This document shows, in pieces, positions 8,275-17,479 of a stretch of 64,000 nt of DNA (positions within the stretch are counted from its first letter, which is position 1; each line of letters opens with the position of its first letter). The notes under the pieces were generated by a model, which was given only the letters and a program-made list of their open reading frames with translations, was not told where the DNA came from and ran no database searches. This DNA is from Bacteroidales bacterium (GTDB taxonomy: Bacteria; Bacteroidota; Bacteroidia; Bacteroidales; Tenuifilaceae), in contig JACJXD010000009.1 of the NCBI GenBank assembly GCA_020636845.1, positions 1 through 64,000 of the forward strand. Reading direction: 5' to 3'. A program made the position numbers and the translations under genes.

Positions 8275-10467
8275 ATGCCAAAATTAAGATTTAGCGCTTT
8301 TAACGAAGCAACAAACAGGGAACCAGTCGATTTTGAGGGTAGTAACCTATCGTCACACTCAACTATTTTTGCAGTGAACGTTTTCGACAGGTTGAAAATG
8401 AAAAAGTATCTTTCGGAAGAAGCCTACGAAAGTGTAGTAACTTCTATTGATGAAGGGAAAAAAATCGATCGCAAAATTGCCGGGCAAGTTGCTTCGGCAG
8501 TAAAAGCATGGGCAATTGAACGGGGAGCAACACATTACACCCATTGGTTTCACCCGTTAAACGGTTCAACAGCCGAAAAGCATGATGCTTTTCTTTCTAT
8601 AGACAAGGATGGTCTTCCCATCGAATCTTTTCAAGGCGACATGTTGGTTCAACAGGAACCCGATGCTTCGAGTTTTCCTAGCGGAGGTATTCGCAACACC
8701 TTCGAAGCTCGCGGGTACACCGCATGGGATCCCTCTTCCCCTGCGTTCATTCTGGAAAAAACTCTTTGTATTCCTACCATATTTGTTTCCTACACAGGCG
8801 AAGCTCTCGACTTTAAAACTCCGTTAATCAAGTCGCTTAACGCTCTCGACAAAGCAGCTATTTCAGTTTTAGAATACTTCGACAAGGATTCAAAAAAAGT
8901 TTTTGCCACGCTGGGTTGGGAACAGGAATATTTTTTGGTTGACGAAGCACTATTCAACGCACGTCCCGACCTTGCACTATGCGGAAGAACACTTATGGGA
9001 CATGCTGCCTCGCGCGATCAGCAACTTGAGGATCACTACTTCGGTTCAATTCCCGAAAGAGTTTCCGCATTTATGCACCATTTCGAACTGGAAGCTTATA
9101 AACTGGGTATTCCCATCAAAACTCGCCACAACGAGGTTGCTCCAAACCAGTTTGAATGCGCTCCTATTTTCGAAGAAGCCAACTTGGCTGTCGATCACAA
9201 CCAGCTTATTATGTCATTAATGAGCAGAATTGCCCGCGAACATAAATTCCGCGTACTTTTTCACGAAAAACCGTTTAAAGGAATTAACGGCTCCGGGAAA
9301 CACAACAACTGGTCGCTGATGACCGATAAAGGTGTAAACCTTTTATCTCCAGGCAGAACACCTAAAAACAACCTCCAATTCCTCACCTTTTTAATAAACA
9401 CCATTAAGGCAGTTCACGATCATGCTGCATTGCTTATCGGCAGTGTTTCGTCGGATGCCAACTCGCATCGACTTGGTGCTAACGAAGCACCCCCTGCAAT
9501 CATGTCTGTTTTCATTGGAAAAACGTTAAGCGAAGTGCTCGATGAATTGGAAGAAAAGGTTTCCGACAAAAAACTTACTCCCGACGAAAAATATGGGTTG
9601 AAGTTGGATGTTATTGGAAAAATTCCGGAGATTCTTCTCGACAATACCGATCGAAACCGCACATCGCCTTTTGCATTTACAGGTAATCGTTTCGAATTCA
9701 GAGCAGTAGGCTCTTCCGGTAGTTGTGCTTCGCCCATGGTTGTACTAAACACAGCCGTTGCCAATCAACTTAATCTATTCAAAAAAGAAGTTGACAAATT
9801 AATCGAAAAGGGAATTAAAAAGGATGAAGCCGTCATACATTGCCTACGCGAGGTTATTGTTGATTCCAAAAAAATACGTTTCGAAGGGAATGGGTATAGT
9901 CAAGAATGGATAGATGAAGCCGCACGGCGTGGTTTACCCAACATTTGTAGTCCTATCGAGGCGTTTAAAACATACTTAAGCGATACCTCAAAAAAACTGT
10001 TCATCGAAAACAGCGTATTAAGCAACAGGGAACTTGAGGCTCGTTACGAAATCCGAAACGAAATCTTTGTAAAAAAGGTACAAATTGAAGCGCGTGTGCT
10101 TGGCGACTTAGCAATTAACCACATAATTCCCACTGCCATAGCATATCAAAATGTGCTTATTAAAAATGTTGAAGGTATAAAGGAACTTATGCCCGATCAG
10201 TGGAAAGAATTGGCAAGCCATCAACTGGGACTTATTAAAGAAATTTCGGAGCATATTCACGAAATTAGCCGAAAGGTCAACGAAATGGTAGAACATCGTA
10301 AAACGGCAAACAACGTAACCGATATTATTGAACGCGCATCGCTATATAATAATAACATTCGTCCGTACTTCGAAAGTATTCGCAGTCATATCGACAAATT
10401 GGAAATGATTATTGACGATGAGGCTTGGCCCTTACCTAAGTATCGCGAAATGCTGTTTATTCGATAA
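8275..10467 (+). CDS. glnN: Type III glutamine synthetase
   Basis: Makes glutamine from glutamate, ammonia and ATP in the cytoplasm. The ATG at 8275 (MPKLRFSAFNEAT) gives 730 residues, matching the roughly 730-residue GSIII family of Bacteroidota and some other bacteria rather than the 440-470-residue GSI. GSIII features include the ATLGWEQEYFLVD metal-binding strand, the KPFKGINGSGKHNNWS block, NRTSPFAFTGNRFEFRAVG near the active site, and the long C-terminal helical extension. An intrinsic terminator follows directly, so it is probably monocistronic. No GlnK or ammonium transporter gene is adjacent. Confidence 0.95.
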   Translation: MPKLRFSAFNEATNREPVDFEGSNLSSHSTIFAVNVFDRLKMKKYLSEEAYESVVTSIDEGKKIDRKIAGQVASAVKAWAIERGATHYTHWFHPLNGSTAEKHDAFLSIDKDGLPIESFQGDMLVQQEPDASSFPSGGIRNTFEARGYTAWDPSSPAFILEKTLCIPTIFVSYTGEALDFKTPLIKSLNALDKAAISVLEYFDKDSKKVFATLGWEQEYFLVDEALFNARPDLALCGRTLMGHAASRDQQLEDHYFGSIPERVSAFMHHFELEAYKLGIPIKTRHNEVAPNQFECAPIFEEANLAVDHNQLIMSLMSRIAREHKFRVLFHEKPFKGINGSGKHNNWSLMTDKGVNLLSPGRTPKNNLQFLTFLINTIKAVHDHAALLIGSVSSDANSHRLGANEAPPAIMSVFIGKTLSEVLDELEEKVSDKKLTPDEKYGLKLDVIGKIPEILLDNTDRNRTSPFAFTGNRFEFRAVGSSGSCASPMVVLNTAVANQLNLFKKEVDKLIEKGIKKDEAVIHCLREVIVDSKKIRFEGNGYSQEWIDEAARRGLPNICSPIEAFKTYLSDTSKKLFIENSVLSNRELEARYEIRNEIFVKKVQIEARVLGDLAINHIIPTAIAYQNVLIKNVEGIKELMPDQWKELASHQLGLIKEISEHIHEISRKVNEMVEHRKTANNVTDIIERASLYNNNIRPYFESIRSHIDKLEMIIDDEAWPLPKYREMLFIR

Positions 10468-10486
10468 AAAACAACTCCAACATATC

Positions 10487-10514
10487 AAAGCCCCTAATGT
10501 TTGGGGCTTTTTTA
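10487..10514 (+). terminator. Intrinsic terminator after glnN
   Basis: The stem AAAGCCCC / GGGGCTTT with an 8-base loop runs into a T-run ending near 10514. It begins 20 bp after the glnN stop codon. Confidence 0.85.
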
Positions 10515-10590
10515 TTACGCTACGATGTGGAGCAAAAATTCAAATTTATGTTTACCTTTACTAGTAATTAGGTTTTCCGTATTTTTACCA

Positions 10591-10598
10591 TATTTTTG
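10591..10598 (+). promoter_or_regulatory. Bacteroidota -7 promoter element (TATTTTTG)
   Basis: TATTTTTG 37 bp upstream of the ATG at 10636; likely promoter of the PorE-like gene. No clear -33 TTTG. Confidence 0.5.
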
Positions 10599-10635
10599 CA
10601 AGTAGGCTCAATGCCTATAACATAAAAGTTGTACG

Positions 10636-12618
10636 ATGAAGAAATACATAATTTTACTTGCCGGCATAACATTCATAGCAGCAAGCGCTGTAAAAGCACA
10701 AACATCCAGACTACAACGAGCTGACGCGTTATTCAAAGCAGGGGCTTATTTCGATGCAATAGAACTTTATAAAGATGACCTTGAAAAGATAAAAGACCGC
10801 AAAGATTTAGCCAATTACCTATATAAAATTGCAACATGCTACAGGCTAACTGGAAATGCTCGTCAGGGCGAAATTTGGTACCAAAAGGCCATAATGCGCG
10901 ACTATCCCGATCCAAAAGTTTACTTTTACTATGCAGAAATGTTAAAAATGGGCGAAAAGTACGACGAAGCCATCGAGCAGTATAAAAAGTATAAAGTTCT
11001 TGTCCCCAACGATCCTTTGGCCGATACCGGAATTCAATCGTGCGAACTATCGAAGCAATGGAAGGAAACTCCCTCGGGATACGAAATAACTAACATGCGG
11101 GCACTCAATACCAAGTATAGCGATTTTAGTCCGGCTTACGCATCGTCGGATTATAACCTGCTATTTTTTACCAGTTCTCGCGACGACGCTACCGGAAATA
11201 AGAAAAGCGCCGTAACAGGAGAAGCATTCACCGATATTTTTATTACAGAACTTGATGCTAAGGGCATCTGGAGTAAGCCCAAACCGTTGGGAGAGGTAAT
11301 TAACACCCCATACGACGAAGGAACTCCCTCGCTTTCATCGGATTACAACACACTTTATTTTACCCGTTGTAAGGTAAGCAAACGCGATAAGTTGGGCTGT
11401 CAGATTTTTAAATCGAAACGAGGAGACGACGATTGGATGTCACCCGACGAAATTAAGATTGCTGCCGACAGCATGATTGTTGCACATCCTTCCATCGATG
11501 CCGACGGAACTACCTTGTACTTTGTAAGCAACATTCCGGGCGGAATGGGAGGTCTTGATATTTGGAAATTAACTCGCTCTTCAAGCAACGACGATTGGGG
11601 TGAACCAATTAACCTTGGACCTGAGATTAACACTCCAGGAAACGAAATGTTTCCGTATATTCATCCCGACGGAACCCTTTATTTCTCATCGGATGGACAT
11701 CCCGGAATGGGCGGTTTAGATATTTTTAAAGCCACAAAAGACGAAAACGATAAGTGGGTTGTTGAGAATATGCGCTATCCAATAAACACTCCTTCGGACG
11801 ATTTCGGAATAGTTTTCGAAAAAGACAGAGAAGCCGGATTTTTCTCATCCAGAAGGCCAAAAGGACGTGGCGCCGACGATCTTTACATGTTCTACCTTCC
11901 TCCGCTTAACTTTAACATTACCGGTAAGGTAACCGACGGAAAAACCAATCAGCCAATCGATCAGGCTACGGTTAAACTCGTTGCCAGCGATGGAACAATT
12001 CTTACCTCACAAAGTTTGAACGATGGAACCTTCAAATTCATGCTTAAACCGAATACCGACTACATTGTAATTGCATCGAAAAAAGGGTACCTAAACAACA
12101 AGGCTAAAGAAACAACCCGAGGTTTATCGCAAAGCAAGGATTTCGACGTATCGATTCCTATAACCTCAACCGCAAAGCCTATCGAAATTCCTAATATTTT
12201 TTACGATTACAACAAGTGGGAACTTCGTCCGGAATCGCGTGAAGCCCTCAACAAACTTGTTGAAATACTTAACGATAACCCGACAATTACTATCGAGTTG
12301 GCATCGCATACCGATAGCAGAGGATCGCAAGAATACAACTACGACCTATCGCAAAAAAGAGCACAAGCCGTTGTTAACTATTTAATTGAAAATGGAATTG
12401 CACCAGAGCGCCTAAAAGCTAAAGGTTATGCCCAAACTCAACCTAAAGTTGTTGATGCTGCATTGGCTGCAAATTATCCGTTCCTGCCCGTTGGACAAGT
12501 TCTTGATCAGAAATTCATCGACAGTTTAACTTCGGATGAACAAAAAGAAACCGTTTATCAAATTAACCGAAGAACAGAATTCCGAGTTCTCCGCGATGAT
12601 TTCAGCACAAAAAAGTAA
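10636..12618 (+). CDS. PorE-like outer-membrane/peptidoglycan protein (TPR, beta-propeller, CRD, OmpA)
   Basis: A 660-residue protein with the domain order known for PorE of the Porphyromonas gingivalis T9SS. It has a signal peptide (1-22, ending KAQ), TPR-like helices (about 25-140), PD40/WD40-like propeller blades (about 155-420, with repeats such as TLYFVSN, GGMGGLDIWK and GMGGLDIFK), a carboxypeptidase-regulatory-like domain (about 421-510) and an OmpA C-terminal domain (about 520-655). The OmpA domain keeps the peptidoglycan-binding D in HTDSRGS and R in NRRTEF, and has the LPVGQVLDQ insertion seen in PorE-like proteins. PorE is thought to anchor T9SS parts to peptidoglycan. A second protein of this architecture is encoded at 61774-64000, so which one is the true PorE cannot be decided here. 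Confidence 0.82.
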   Translation: MKKYIILLAGITFIAASAVKAQTSRLQRADALFKAGAYFDAIELYKDDLEKIKDRKDLANYLYKIATCYRLTGNARQGEIWYQKAIMRDYPDPKVYFYYAEMLKMGEKYDEAIEQYKKYKVLVPNDPLADTGIQSCELSKQWKETPSGYEITNMRALNTKYSDFSPAYASSDYNLLFFTSSRDDATGNKKSAVTGEAFTDIFITELDAKGIWSKPKPLGEVINTPYDEGTPSLSSDYNTLYFTRCKVSKRDKLGCQIFKSKRGDDDWMSPDEIKIAADSMIVAHPSIDADGTTLYFVSNIPGGMGGLDIWKLTRSSSNDDWGEPINLGPEINTPGNEMFPYIHPDGTLYFSSDGHPGMGGLDIFKATKDENDKWVVENMRYPINTPSDDFGIVFEKDREAGFFSSRRPKGRGADDLYMFYLPPLNFNITGKVTDGKTNQPIDQATVKLVASDGTILTSQSLNDGTFKFMLKPNTDYIVIASKKGYLNNKAKETTRGLSQSKDFDVSIPITSTAKPIEIPNIFYDYNKWELRPESREALNKLVEILNDNPTITIELASHTDSRGSQEYNYDLSQKRAQAVVNYLIENGIAPERLKAKGYAQTQPKVVDAALAANYPFLPVGQVLDQKFIDSLTSDEQKETVYQINRRTEFRVLRDDFSTKK

Positions 12619-12634
12619 TTCTATAGTTTTTACG

Positions 12635-12667
12635 AAACCCGTTAATCGTTTGGTTAACGGGTTTTTA
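12635..12667 (+). terminator. Intrinsic terminator after the PorE-like gene
   Basis: The arms AACCCGTTAA (12636-12645) and TTAACGGGTT (12654-12663) pair perfectly and are followed by a T-run. It begins 17 bp after the stop codon at 12618. Confidence 0.85.
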
Positions 12668-12738
12668 ATATCTTCCAAATCATTAAACTCGAAAACAATT
12701 AAACCCTGTTATCGGCACAAGTTTTGTGTACATTTACC

Positions 12739-12746
12739 TATATTTG
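12739..12746 (+). promoter_or_regulatory. Bacteroidota -7 promoter element (TATATTTG)
   Basis: TATATTTG 43 bp upstream of the ATG at 12790. A TTTG lies at 12723-12726, closer (12 bp) than the usual 17-23 bp. Confidence 0.45.
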
Positions 12747-12789
12747 TAATTAAGGTTTTCGACATTATAATATTCGCTGAGCATTTTTT

Positions 12790-13161
12790 ATGATAAAACT
12801 TGGAATTAAAATATTCTTCCTAACTTTTTTAACCATTTCCGCCAAATTGGCTAATGCTCAAAAGTTTTTCGAAGTTGCCGACCAATCTCAAGCTCAGGTT
12901 AAATTTTACATTGCCGATGATCCCGATGCTGCCGACCTGCACTTTTGCATTATTTACGACGAAAAGGAAATTACCAAACCGGGCGTAATGATGGAAGTGG
13001 AAACTCCCCAACAAGCCCAAGTTTTGCTAATTTTTGTCGATGATCCTACACAAGCCGACATTAAAGTTTGGCTGGTTGAAACTCCTGCCGAAGTTCTATG
13101 GAAGAATCCTGAAAAAAAGAAATTGTTGGAATTCGACAATTTGAAAAAGCCGGATAAATAA
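12790..13161 (+). CDS. Small secreted protein, DUF6150-like
   Basis: A 123-residue protein with a signal peptide (1-23, ending ANAQ). The mature part holds two imperfect copies of a short beta-rich unit: AQVKFYIADDPDAADLHF at about residue 35 and AQVLLIFVDDPTQADIKVW at about residue 77, followed by AEVLWKNPEKK. The pattern VxxxDxxxQADxxV plus WKN resembles the small DUF6150 family of Bacteroidota, assigned here by pattern only. It is likely periplasmic or outer-membrane associated; no function is known. It has its own candidate promoter, after the terminator of the PorE-like gene, so it is probably not part of that operon. Confidence 0.72.
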   Translation: MIKLGIKIFFLTFLTISAKLANAQKFFEVADQSQAQVKFYIADDPDAADLHFCIIYDEKEITKPGVMMEVETPQQAQVLLIFVDDPTQADIKVWLVETPAEVLWKNPEKKKLLEFDNLKKPDK

Positions 13162-13189
13162 CCTCTCTCCTTCAGCCTAAAAAATCATT

Positions 13190-13220
13190 TTTGCGTTTTG
13201 GATTATTTCTACTAGGTTTG
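13190..13220 (+). promoter_or_regulatory. Full Bacteroidota promoter (TTTG-N19-TAGGTTTG)
   Basis: TTTG at 13190-13193 and TAGGTTTG at 13213-13220 are separated by 19 bp, matching both the -33 and -7 boxes of the Bacteroidota consensus. The ATG of the M16 peptidase follows at 13245. Confidence 0.6.
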
Positions 13221-13244
13221 CACGTTTATTAAAAATTCTGCTTA

Positions 13245-14465
13245 ATGGAATTCGAGCAGCATACTCTTCGAAATGGTATCAAAGTAATTCATAAAAGGGT
13301 GAACTCTTCCGTTGCCTACTGCTGCATTATGGTTAATACCGGCACACGCGACGAATTGCAACACGAACATGGACTTGCCCATTTTATTGAACATGTAATA
13401 TTTAAGGGTACAAAAAAACGCAAAGCCTTTCACATCATGAGTCGCCTTGAGGACGTTGGAGGCGAGTTAAATGCGTACACTTCCAAAGAGGAAACGGTTG
13501 TTCATGCTACATTTCTAAAACAGGATTTTACAAGGGCTGTAGAACTTATTACCGATATTATTTTTAACTCATCGTTTCCCGACAAGGAAATTGATCGTGA
13601 ACGAGAGGTTGTAATCGACGAAATTAACTCCTACAAGGATAATCCATCGGAGCTAATTTTTGATGAATTTGAAGAGATGATTTATCCCGATCATCCTTTT
13701 GGCAGGAATATTCTTGGCAACAAACGATATCTTAAAAAATTTTCGAAAAAGGACATCATTAATTTTATAGCCAGAAATTACAACACCGATCAAATGGTTT
13801 TCTGCTCTGTGGGCGATATTCCTTTTAGCAGGGTAAAAAAATTGGCCGATAAGTATTTAGGCTGCCAGCAAGCCAACTTAAGAAAACAGGATAGGGTTAT
13901 TGTAAGCAATTACACCCGATCGGAAATAACCAAACGTAAATCTACATTTCAAAATCATTGTATAATTGGTGCTGCGGCATACGACTTGCAAGATCCTAAG
14001 CGCATTGCCATGCACCTTCTCAACAACATTTTGGGTGGTCCGGGAATGAATTCGAGGTTAAACATTGCACTGCGCGAAAAGCACGGATATGCATACGATG
14101 TAGAATCGTCCTATATTCCATATACCGATACGGGCGTATTTACCATTTACTTTGGAACGGATAAAACCAACTTCGAAAAGGCATATCAGGTTATACAAAA
14201 AGAACTCGAAAAAATACGAACCCAAAAACTAGGAGTTCTACAACTCTTTAAGGCAAAGAAGCAACTTATTGGACAACTATTAATTTCTGCCGAAAGTAAT
14301 GAGAACCTTATGCTATCGGCTGCAAAAAACTTTTTGGTGTACCCTCAACCCGACGATTTAGACATAGTTGTAAATCAAATTGAAAATATTTCGGCATCGG
14401 AAATTACCGATGTTGCCAACGAGATTGTCAATCCAAACTACCTATCCACACTTGTTTACAAATAA
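13245..14465 (+). CDS. M16 family zinc peptidase
   Basis: A 406-residue member of the insulinase/processing-peptidase family. The inverted zinc motif HxxEH appears as HFIEH at residues 46-50, with the downstream glutamate region EREVVIDEINSYKDNPSE near 120. The M16 C-terminal domain follows, including GGPGMNSRLNIALREKHGYAY around 265. No signal peptide is seen, so it is probably cytoplasmic, as for many single-chain bacterial M16B proteins. The substrate is unknown. The O-methyltransferase gene begins 4 bp after its stop codon, so the two are co-transcribed. Confidence 0.9.
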   Translation: MEFEQHTLRNGIKVIHKRVNSSVAYCCIMVNTGTRDELQHEHGLAHFIEHVIFKGTKKRKAFHIMSRLEDVGGELNAYTSKEETVVHATFLKQDFTRAVELITDIIFNSSFPDKEIDREREVVIDEINSYKDNPSELIFDEFEEMIYPDHPFGRNILGNKRYLKKFSKKDIINFIARNYNTDQMVFCSVGDIPFSRVKKLADKYLGCQQANLRKQDRVIVSNYTRSEITKRKSTFQNHCIIGAAAYDLQDPKRIAMHLLNNILGGPGMNSRLNIALREKHGYAYDVESSYIPYTDTGVFTIYFGTDKTNFEKAYQVIQKELEKIRTQKLGVLQLFKAKKQLIGQLLISAESNENLMLSAAKNFLVYPQPDDLDIVVNQIENISASEITDVANEIVNPNYLSTLVYK

Positions 14466-14469
14466 GGTT

Positions 14470-15111
14470 ATGGCTAAAGTAAATAACGATTTCGAAAATT
14501 ACCTTGAACAGCATACTTCGCACGAAGATGAGGTACTTAACGAACTAGCACGCCATACTTATCTTACAACATACAATCCCCGAATGATTAGCGGGATTGT
14601 TCAGGGTAAATTTTTAGAATTGCTATGCAAAATTTATCAACCTAAACGAATATTGGAAATCGGCACATTTACAGGTTACTCAACAATTTGTATGGCAAAA
14701 GGAATTGGAGAAAGTTCCATTATCGACACAATTGAAGTTAACGACGAACTGGAAACAACCATTTTGGAATATCTACAAAAAGCGCACATCAACCATAAAG
14801 TAAAGTTACACATAGGAAATGCACTCGAAATAATTCCTCAACTAAGCAATGATTACGACTTAATTTTTATTGATGGAGATAAGCGCGAATATCCGGAATA
14901 CTTTAAGTTGGTAATAGATAAAGTAAAAAAAGGGGGGCTAATTCTTGCCGATAACGTACTTTGGGGCGGAAAGGTACTAGATTCTAATGAAACCGATAAA
15001 CACACGATTGCCGTAAAAGAATTTAACAACATGGTACAAAATCACCCATCAATACAAAATGTTCTTCTTCCTCTTCGCGACGGGTTAATGTTGATGTACA
15101 AAACCGAATAA
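14470..15111 (+). CDS. SAM-dependent O-methyltransferase (catechol/caffeoyl-CoA type)
   Basis: The ATG at 14470 gives 213 residues (MAKVNNDFENYLEQH); a longer frame starting inside the peptidase gene is rejected because it is out of family. The SAM-binding motif is ILEIGTFTGYSTI near residue 58. It is followed by the acidic IEVNDE strand, DLIFIDGDKREYPEYF with the metal-binding aspartate, and ILADNVLWGG with the D-N metal ligands. This is the Methyltransf_3 family (magnesium-dependent O-methyltransferases). The natural substrate is unknown. It is co-transcribed with the M16 peptidase, a pairing common in Bacteroidota. Confidence 0.9.
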   Translation: MAKVNNDFENYLEQHTSHEDEVLNELARHTYLTTYNPRMISGIVQGKFLELLCKIYQPKRILEIGTFTGYSTICMAKGIGESSIIDTIEVNDELETTILEYLQKAHINHKVKLHIGNALEIIPQLSNDYDLIFIDGDKREYPEYFKLVIDKVKKGGLILADNVLWGGKVLDSNETDKHTIAVKEFNNMVQNHPSIQNVLLPLRDGLMLMYKTE

Positions 15112-15285
15112 ACAACTGTTCAACTTAACAGGCTTTACCGTTATCCGTTTATCAACTGTTACTTCCATTTAATCTACTGATTGCAACTAAATATAAAATA
15201 TTTAGGCGTTTATTATTCGTTTGTTAAACCTTTTATTTTAGAGCTCGTTTAATTAAGTATATAAACACCTATAAATAAATACCTT

Positions 15286-16179
15286 ATGGCGCAATATTCA
15301 ATAAAGCAAATGGAACTCTTATCAGGAATAAGAGCATCTACAATTAGGATGTGGGAAAAAAGGTATAATCTGTTCTCTCCTCAACGCACCGACACGAACA
15401 TTCGTCGGTACGACGACAATGACGTAAGGTTTATAATTAACCTTTCGTTACTACTAAAACGCGGGTTTCGTATAAGTAAATTAGCCACGCTTTCGTTATC
15501 CCAACTATCCGATTTAGCCACAAAGTTTGTTGGCGATAATTACCAAGGCAACCCTAATTTGGAACCGTTTATTACGGCAACCTTGGAATATAATGAAAGG
15601 GAAATTCTCCAACTAATTAACGAAGCAACTGTTCAGCAGGGAATTGAAAACACCTACGAAACTCTTGTTATTCCATTTTTACAACGTATTGGCGATTTGT
15701 GGCAAACCGGAGCTATTAAAACAACACACGAACATTTTGCCAGCAGCGTAATTCGCAACCAGTTAAGTTCGCTTTACCAAAACTGTAAACAACCCGAAGT
15801 TGGCAAAAAGAATCCCATTTTATTCTTCTTGCCCGAAGGCGAATTTCACGAAATTGGGCTATTATACTTTGCTTACGTTGCCAAAAACGCCGGTTACCGA
15901 ACAATTTACCTTGGACAATCCACACCTAACGATGACGTAATTAACTTGGCAAAGGAGTTAAAATGTAACATGGTTTTCACCTCGTTATCTTCATTTATCA
16001 ACACCGATTTCGATGAAGCCTACGGTAAATTTATTGCCGAAATTCCGGATATTCATATTTTGGCAACAGGTCATGCTTTTTCCGAAATCGAAAATCCACC
16101 TTCGTATGTTTCGTACATAAAATCGGCTAATGATTTAATTAAAGCCATTGCACGAATCGACCCTACTATTATAGAGTAA
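15286..16179 (+). CDS. MerR-family regulator with cobalamin-binding domain (CarH/LitR-like)
   Basis: A 297-residue protein. An N-terminal MerR helix-turn-helix (about 1-75, with IKQMELLSGIRASTIRMWEKR) is followed by a helical B12-binding cap (about 90-165) and a Rossmann-like B12-binding domain (about 175-290). The cap has W139-x9-E149-H150, the motif used by CarH to read adenosylcobalamin and light. The B12 fold has E186-F-H188-E-I-G191, the ExHxxG site whose histidine is the lower cobalt ligand. In Thermus CarH a histidine follows the tryptophan and captures cobalt after photolysis; here that position is Q140. It is therefore likely a B12-dependent repressor, but its light response may differ. 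No carotenoid or photolyase gene is nearby. An intrinsic terminator follows. Confidence 0.85.
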   Translation: MAQYSIKQMELLSGIRASTIRMWEKRYNLFSPQRTDTNIRRYDDNDVRFIINLSLLLKRGFRISKLATLSLSQLSDLATKFVGDNYQGNPNLEPFITATLEYNEREILQLINEATVQQGIENTYETLVIPFLQRIGDLWQTGAIKTTHEHFASSVIRNQLSSLYQNCKQPEVGKKNPILFFLPEGEFHEIGLLYFAYVAKNAGYRTIYLGQSTPNDDVINLAKELKCNMVFTSLSSFINTDFDEAYGKFIAEIPDIHILATGHAFSEIENPPSYVSYIKSANDLIKAIARIDPTIIE

Positions 16180-16198
16180 AGCATTTAAAACCAAATGG

Positions 16199-16229
16199 AA
16201 GCCTTCAATTTCAATATTGAAGGCTTTTT
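16199..16229 (+). terminator. Intrinsic terminator after the CarH-like gene
   Basis: The arms AAGCCTTCAAT (16199-16209) and ATTGAAGGCTT (16216-16226) pair perfectly with a T-run following. It begins 20 bp after the stop codon. Confidence 0.87.
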
Positions 16230-16318
16230 CTATTCAATTCAACAAAAATCCGTGTAACGTTAACTCTAAAAATCACGTTAAAATGAGTTTAAATAAACAA
16301 AAGCCTCTCACAAATTTC

Positions 16319-16326
16319 TATTTTTG
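16319..16326 (+). promoter_or_regulatory. Bacteroidota -7 promoter element (TATTTTTG)
   Basis: TATTTTTG 16 bp upstream of the TTG start codon of the helicase gene at 16343. It rules out any start further upstream and implies a very short leader. Confidence 0.5.
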
Positions 16327-16342
16327 CAAAAAATATTAAAAA

Positions 16343-17479
16343 TTGAACTTTATCGATTTTAACTTTCATCCCTCCATACAAGAAGGGGTTGAAGCAATGG
16401 GGTTTGAAAATCCAACTCCTATTCAGGAAAGCACCATTCCGCTTATACTCAAAGGAAACGACTTAATTGCATGTGCGCAAACGGGAACAGGGAAAACAGC
16501 GGCTTTTGTACTGCCTATTCTCAGCAAAATAAAGAATTTAAATAACGCCGACCATTCCGTTAAAACGCTTATAATAGTCCCCACGCGGGAACTTGCACTT
16601 CAAATAGACCAACAAATAGAGGGTTTTGCCTACTTTTCGGGAATAAGTTCAATTGCTATTTACGGGGGAAACGATGGGGGAAACTGGGACAGGCAACGCC
16701 AGGCTTTCGAAAGCGGCTCTGATGTTGTAATAGCAACGCCGGGAAGATTGATACAGCATATCCAAATGGGATATGTAAACTTTCAACAACTACAATACTT
16801 AATTCTCGACGAAGCCGACAGGATGCTGGATATGGGATTTTACGACGATATTGTTTCCATAATCGAAAAACTCCCGCAAAAAAGGCAAACATTAATGTTT
16901 TCGGCTACAATGCCGCCGAACATTCGTAAACTGGCAAAGACAATACTGGTAAAACCTAAGGAAATTAGCCTAGCCGTATCCAAACCCGCCGACAATATTT
17001 TGCAAGCAGTGTATATGGTTAACGATAATGAAAAAATAAGCCTTTTGCTATCCATTATTTCCGGAAAAGACTACGTTAAAAGCGTTATTGTATTCGCATC
17101 TACAAAATCCGAAGTACGTGATATTGAACGTGAACTGGTACGTAACAAGACAAATGCAAAGGCCATTCACTCCGATTTGGATCAGGCCGAACGCGAAGAA
17201 GTGCTCCGTGGGTTTAAAAACAGAAAATTTCAGGTTTTAGTTGCTACCGACATTATTTCCCGCGGCATTGATATCGAGGATATAGACCTTGTAGTGAATT
17301 ATGACGTTCCTTCCGATCCTGAAGATTACATTCACCGTATTGGTAGAACCGCTCGGGCTCAGAGCGATGGAGTTGGTATAACATTTGTAAATCCTAAACA
17401 AAAACATCTCCTGTATAAAATCGAAAACTTTTTAGGAGAAAAACTCTTTAAACTAAGTTACAACTCAGCAAATCCATAA
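16343..17479 (+). CDS. rhlE: DEAD-box RNA helicase, RhlE type
   Basis: ATP-dependent RNA helicase, 378 residues. It begins at a TTG codon (MNFIDFNFHPSIQEG), supported because this matches the usual RhlE start and because no in-frame ATG precedes the Q motif (GFENPTPIQ). Motif I is AQTGTGKT, motif Ia PTRELA, motif II LDEADRMLD, motif III SATMP, motif V RGIDIEDID, and motif VI HRIGRTAR. It has almost no basic C-terminal tail, so it is the short form. Probable roles are ribosome assembly, RNA decay or cold growth. Its TAA overlaps the ATG of the DUF5686 gene by one base (TAATG), so the two are translationally coupled. Confidence 0.9.
   Translation: MNFIDFNFHPSIQEGVEAMGFENPTPIQESTIPLILKGNDLIACAQTGTGKTAAFVLPILSKIKNLNNADHSVKTLIIVPTRELALQIDQQIEGFAYFSGISSIAIYGGNDGGNWDRQRQAFESGSDVVIATPGRLIQHIQMGYVNFQQLQYLILDEADRMLDMGFYDDIVSIIEKLPQKRQTLMFSATMPPNIRKLAKTILVKPKEISLAVSKPADNILQAVYMVNDNEKISLLLSIISGKDYVKSVIVFASTKSEVRDIERELVRNKTNAKAIHSDLDQAEREEVLRGFKNRKFQVLVATDIISRGIDIEDIDLVVNYDVPSDPEDYIHRIGRTARAQSDGVGITFVNPKQKHLLYKIENFLGEKLFKLSYNSANP

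Noticed and set aside
14380..14469. Methyltransferase start inside the M16 peptidase gene
   Set aside because: The extra N-terminus is unlike the family; the ATG at 14470, 4 bp after the peptidase stop codon, gives the usual length.
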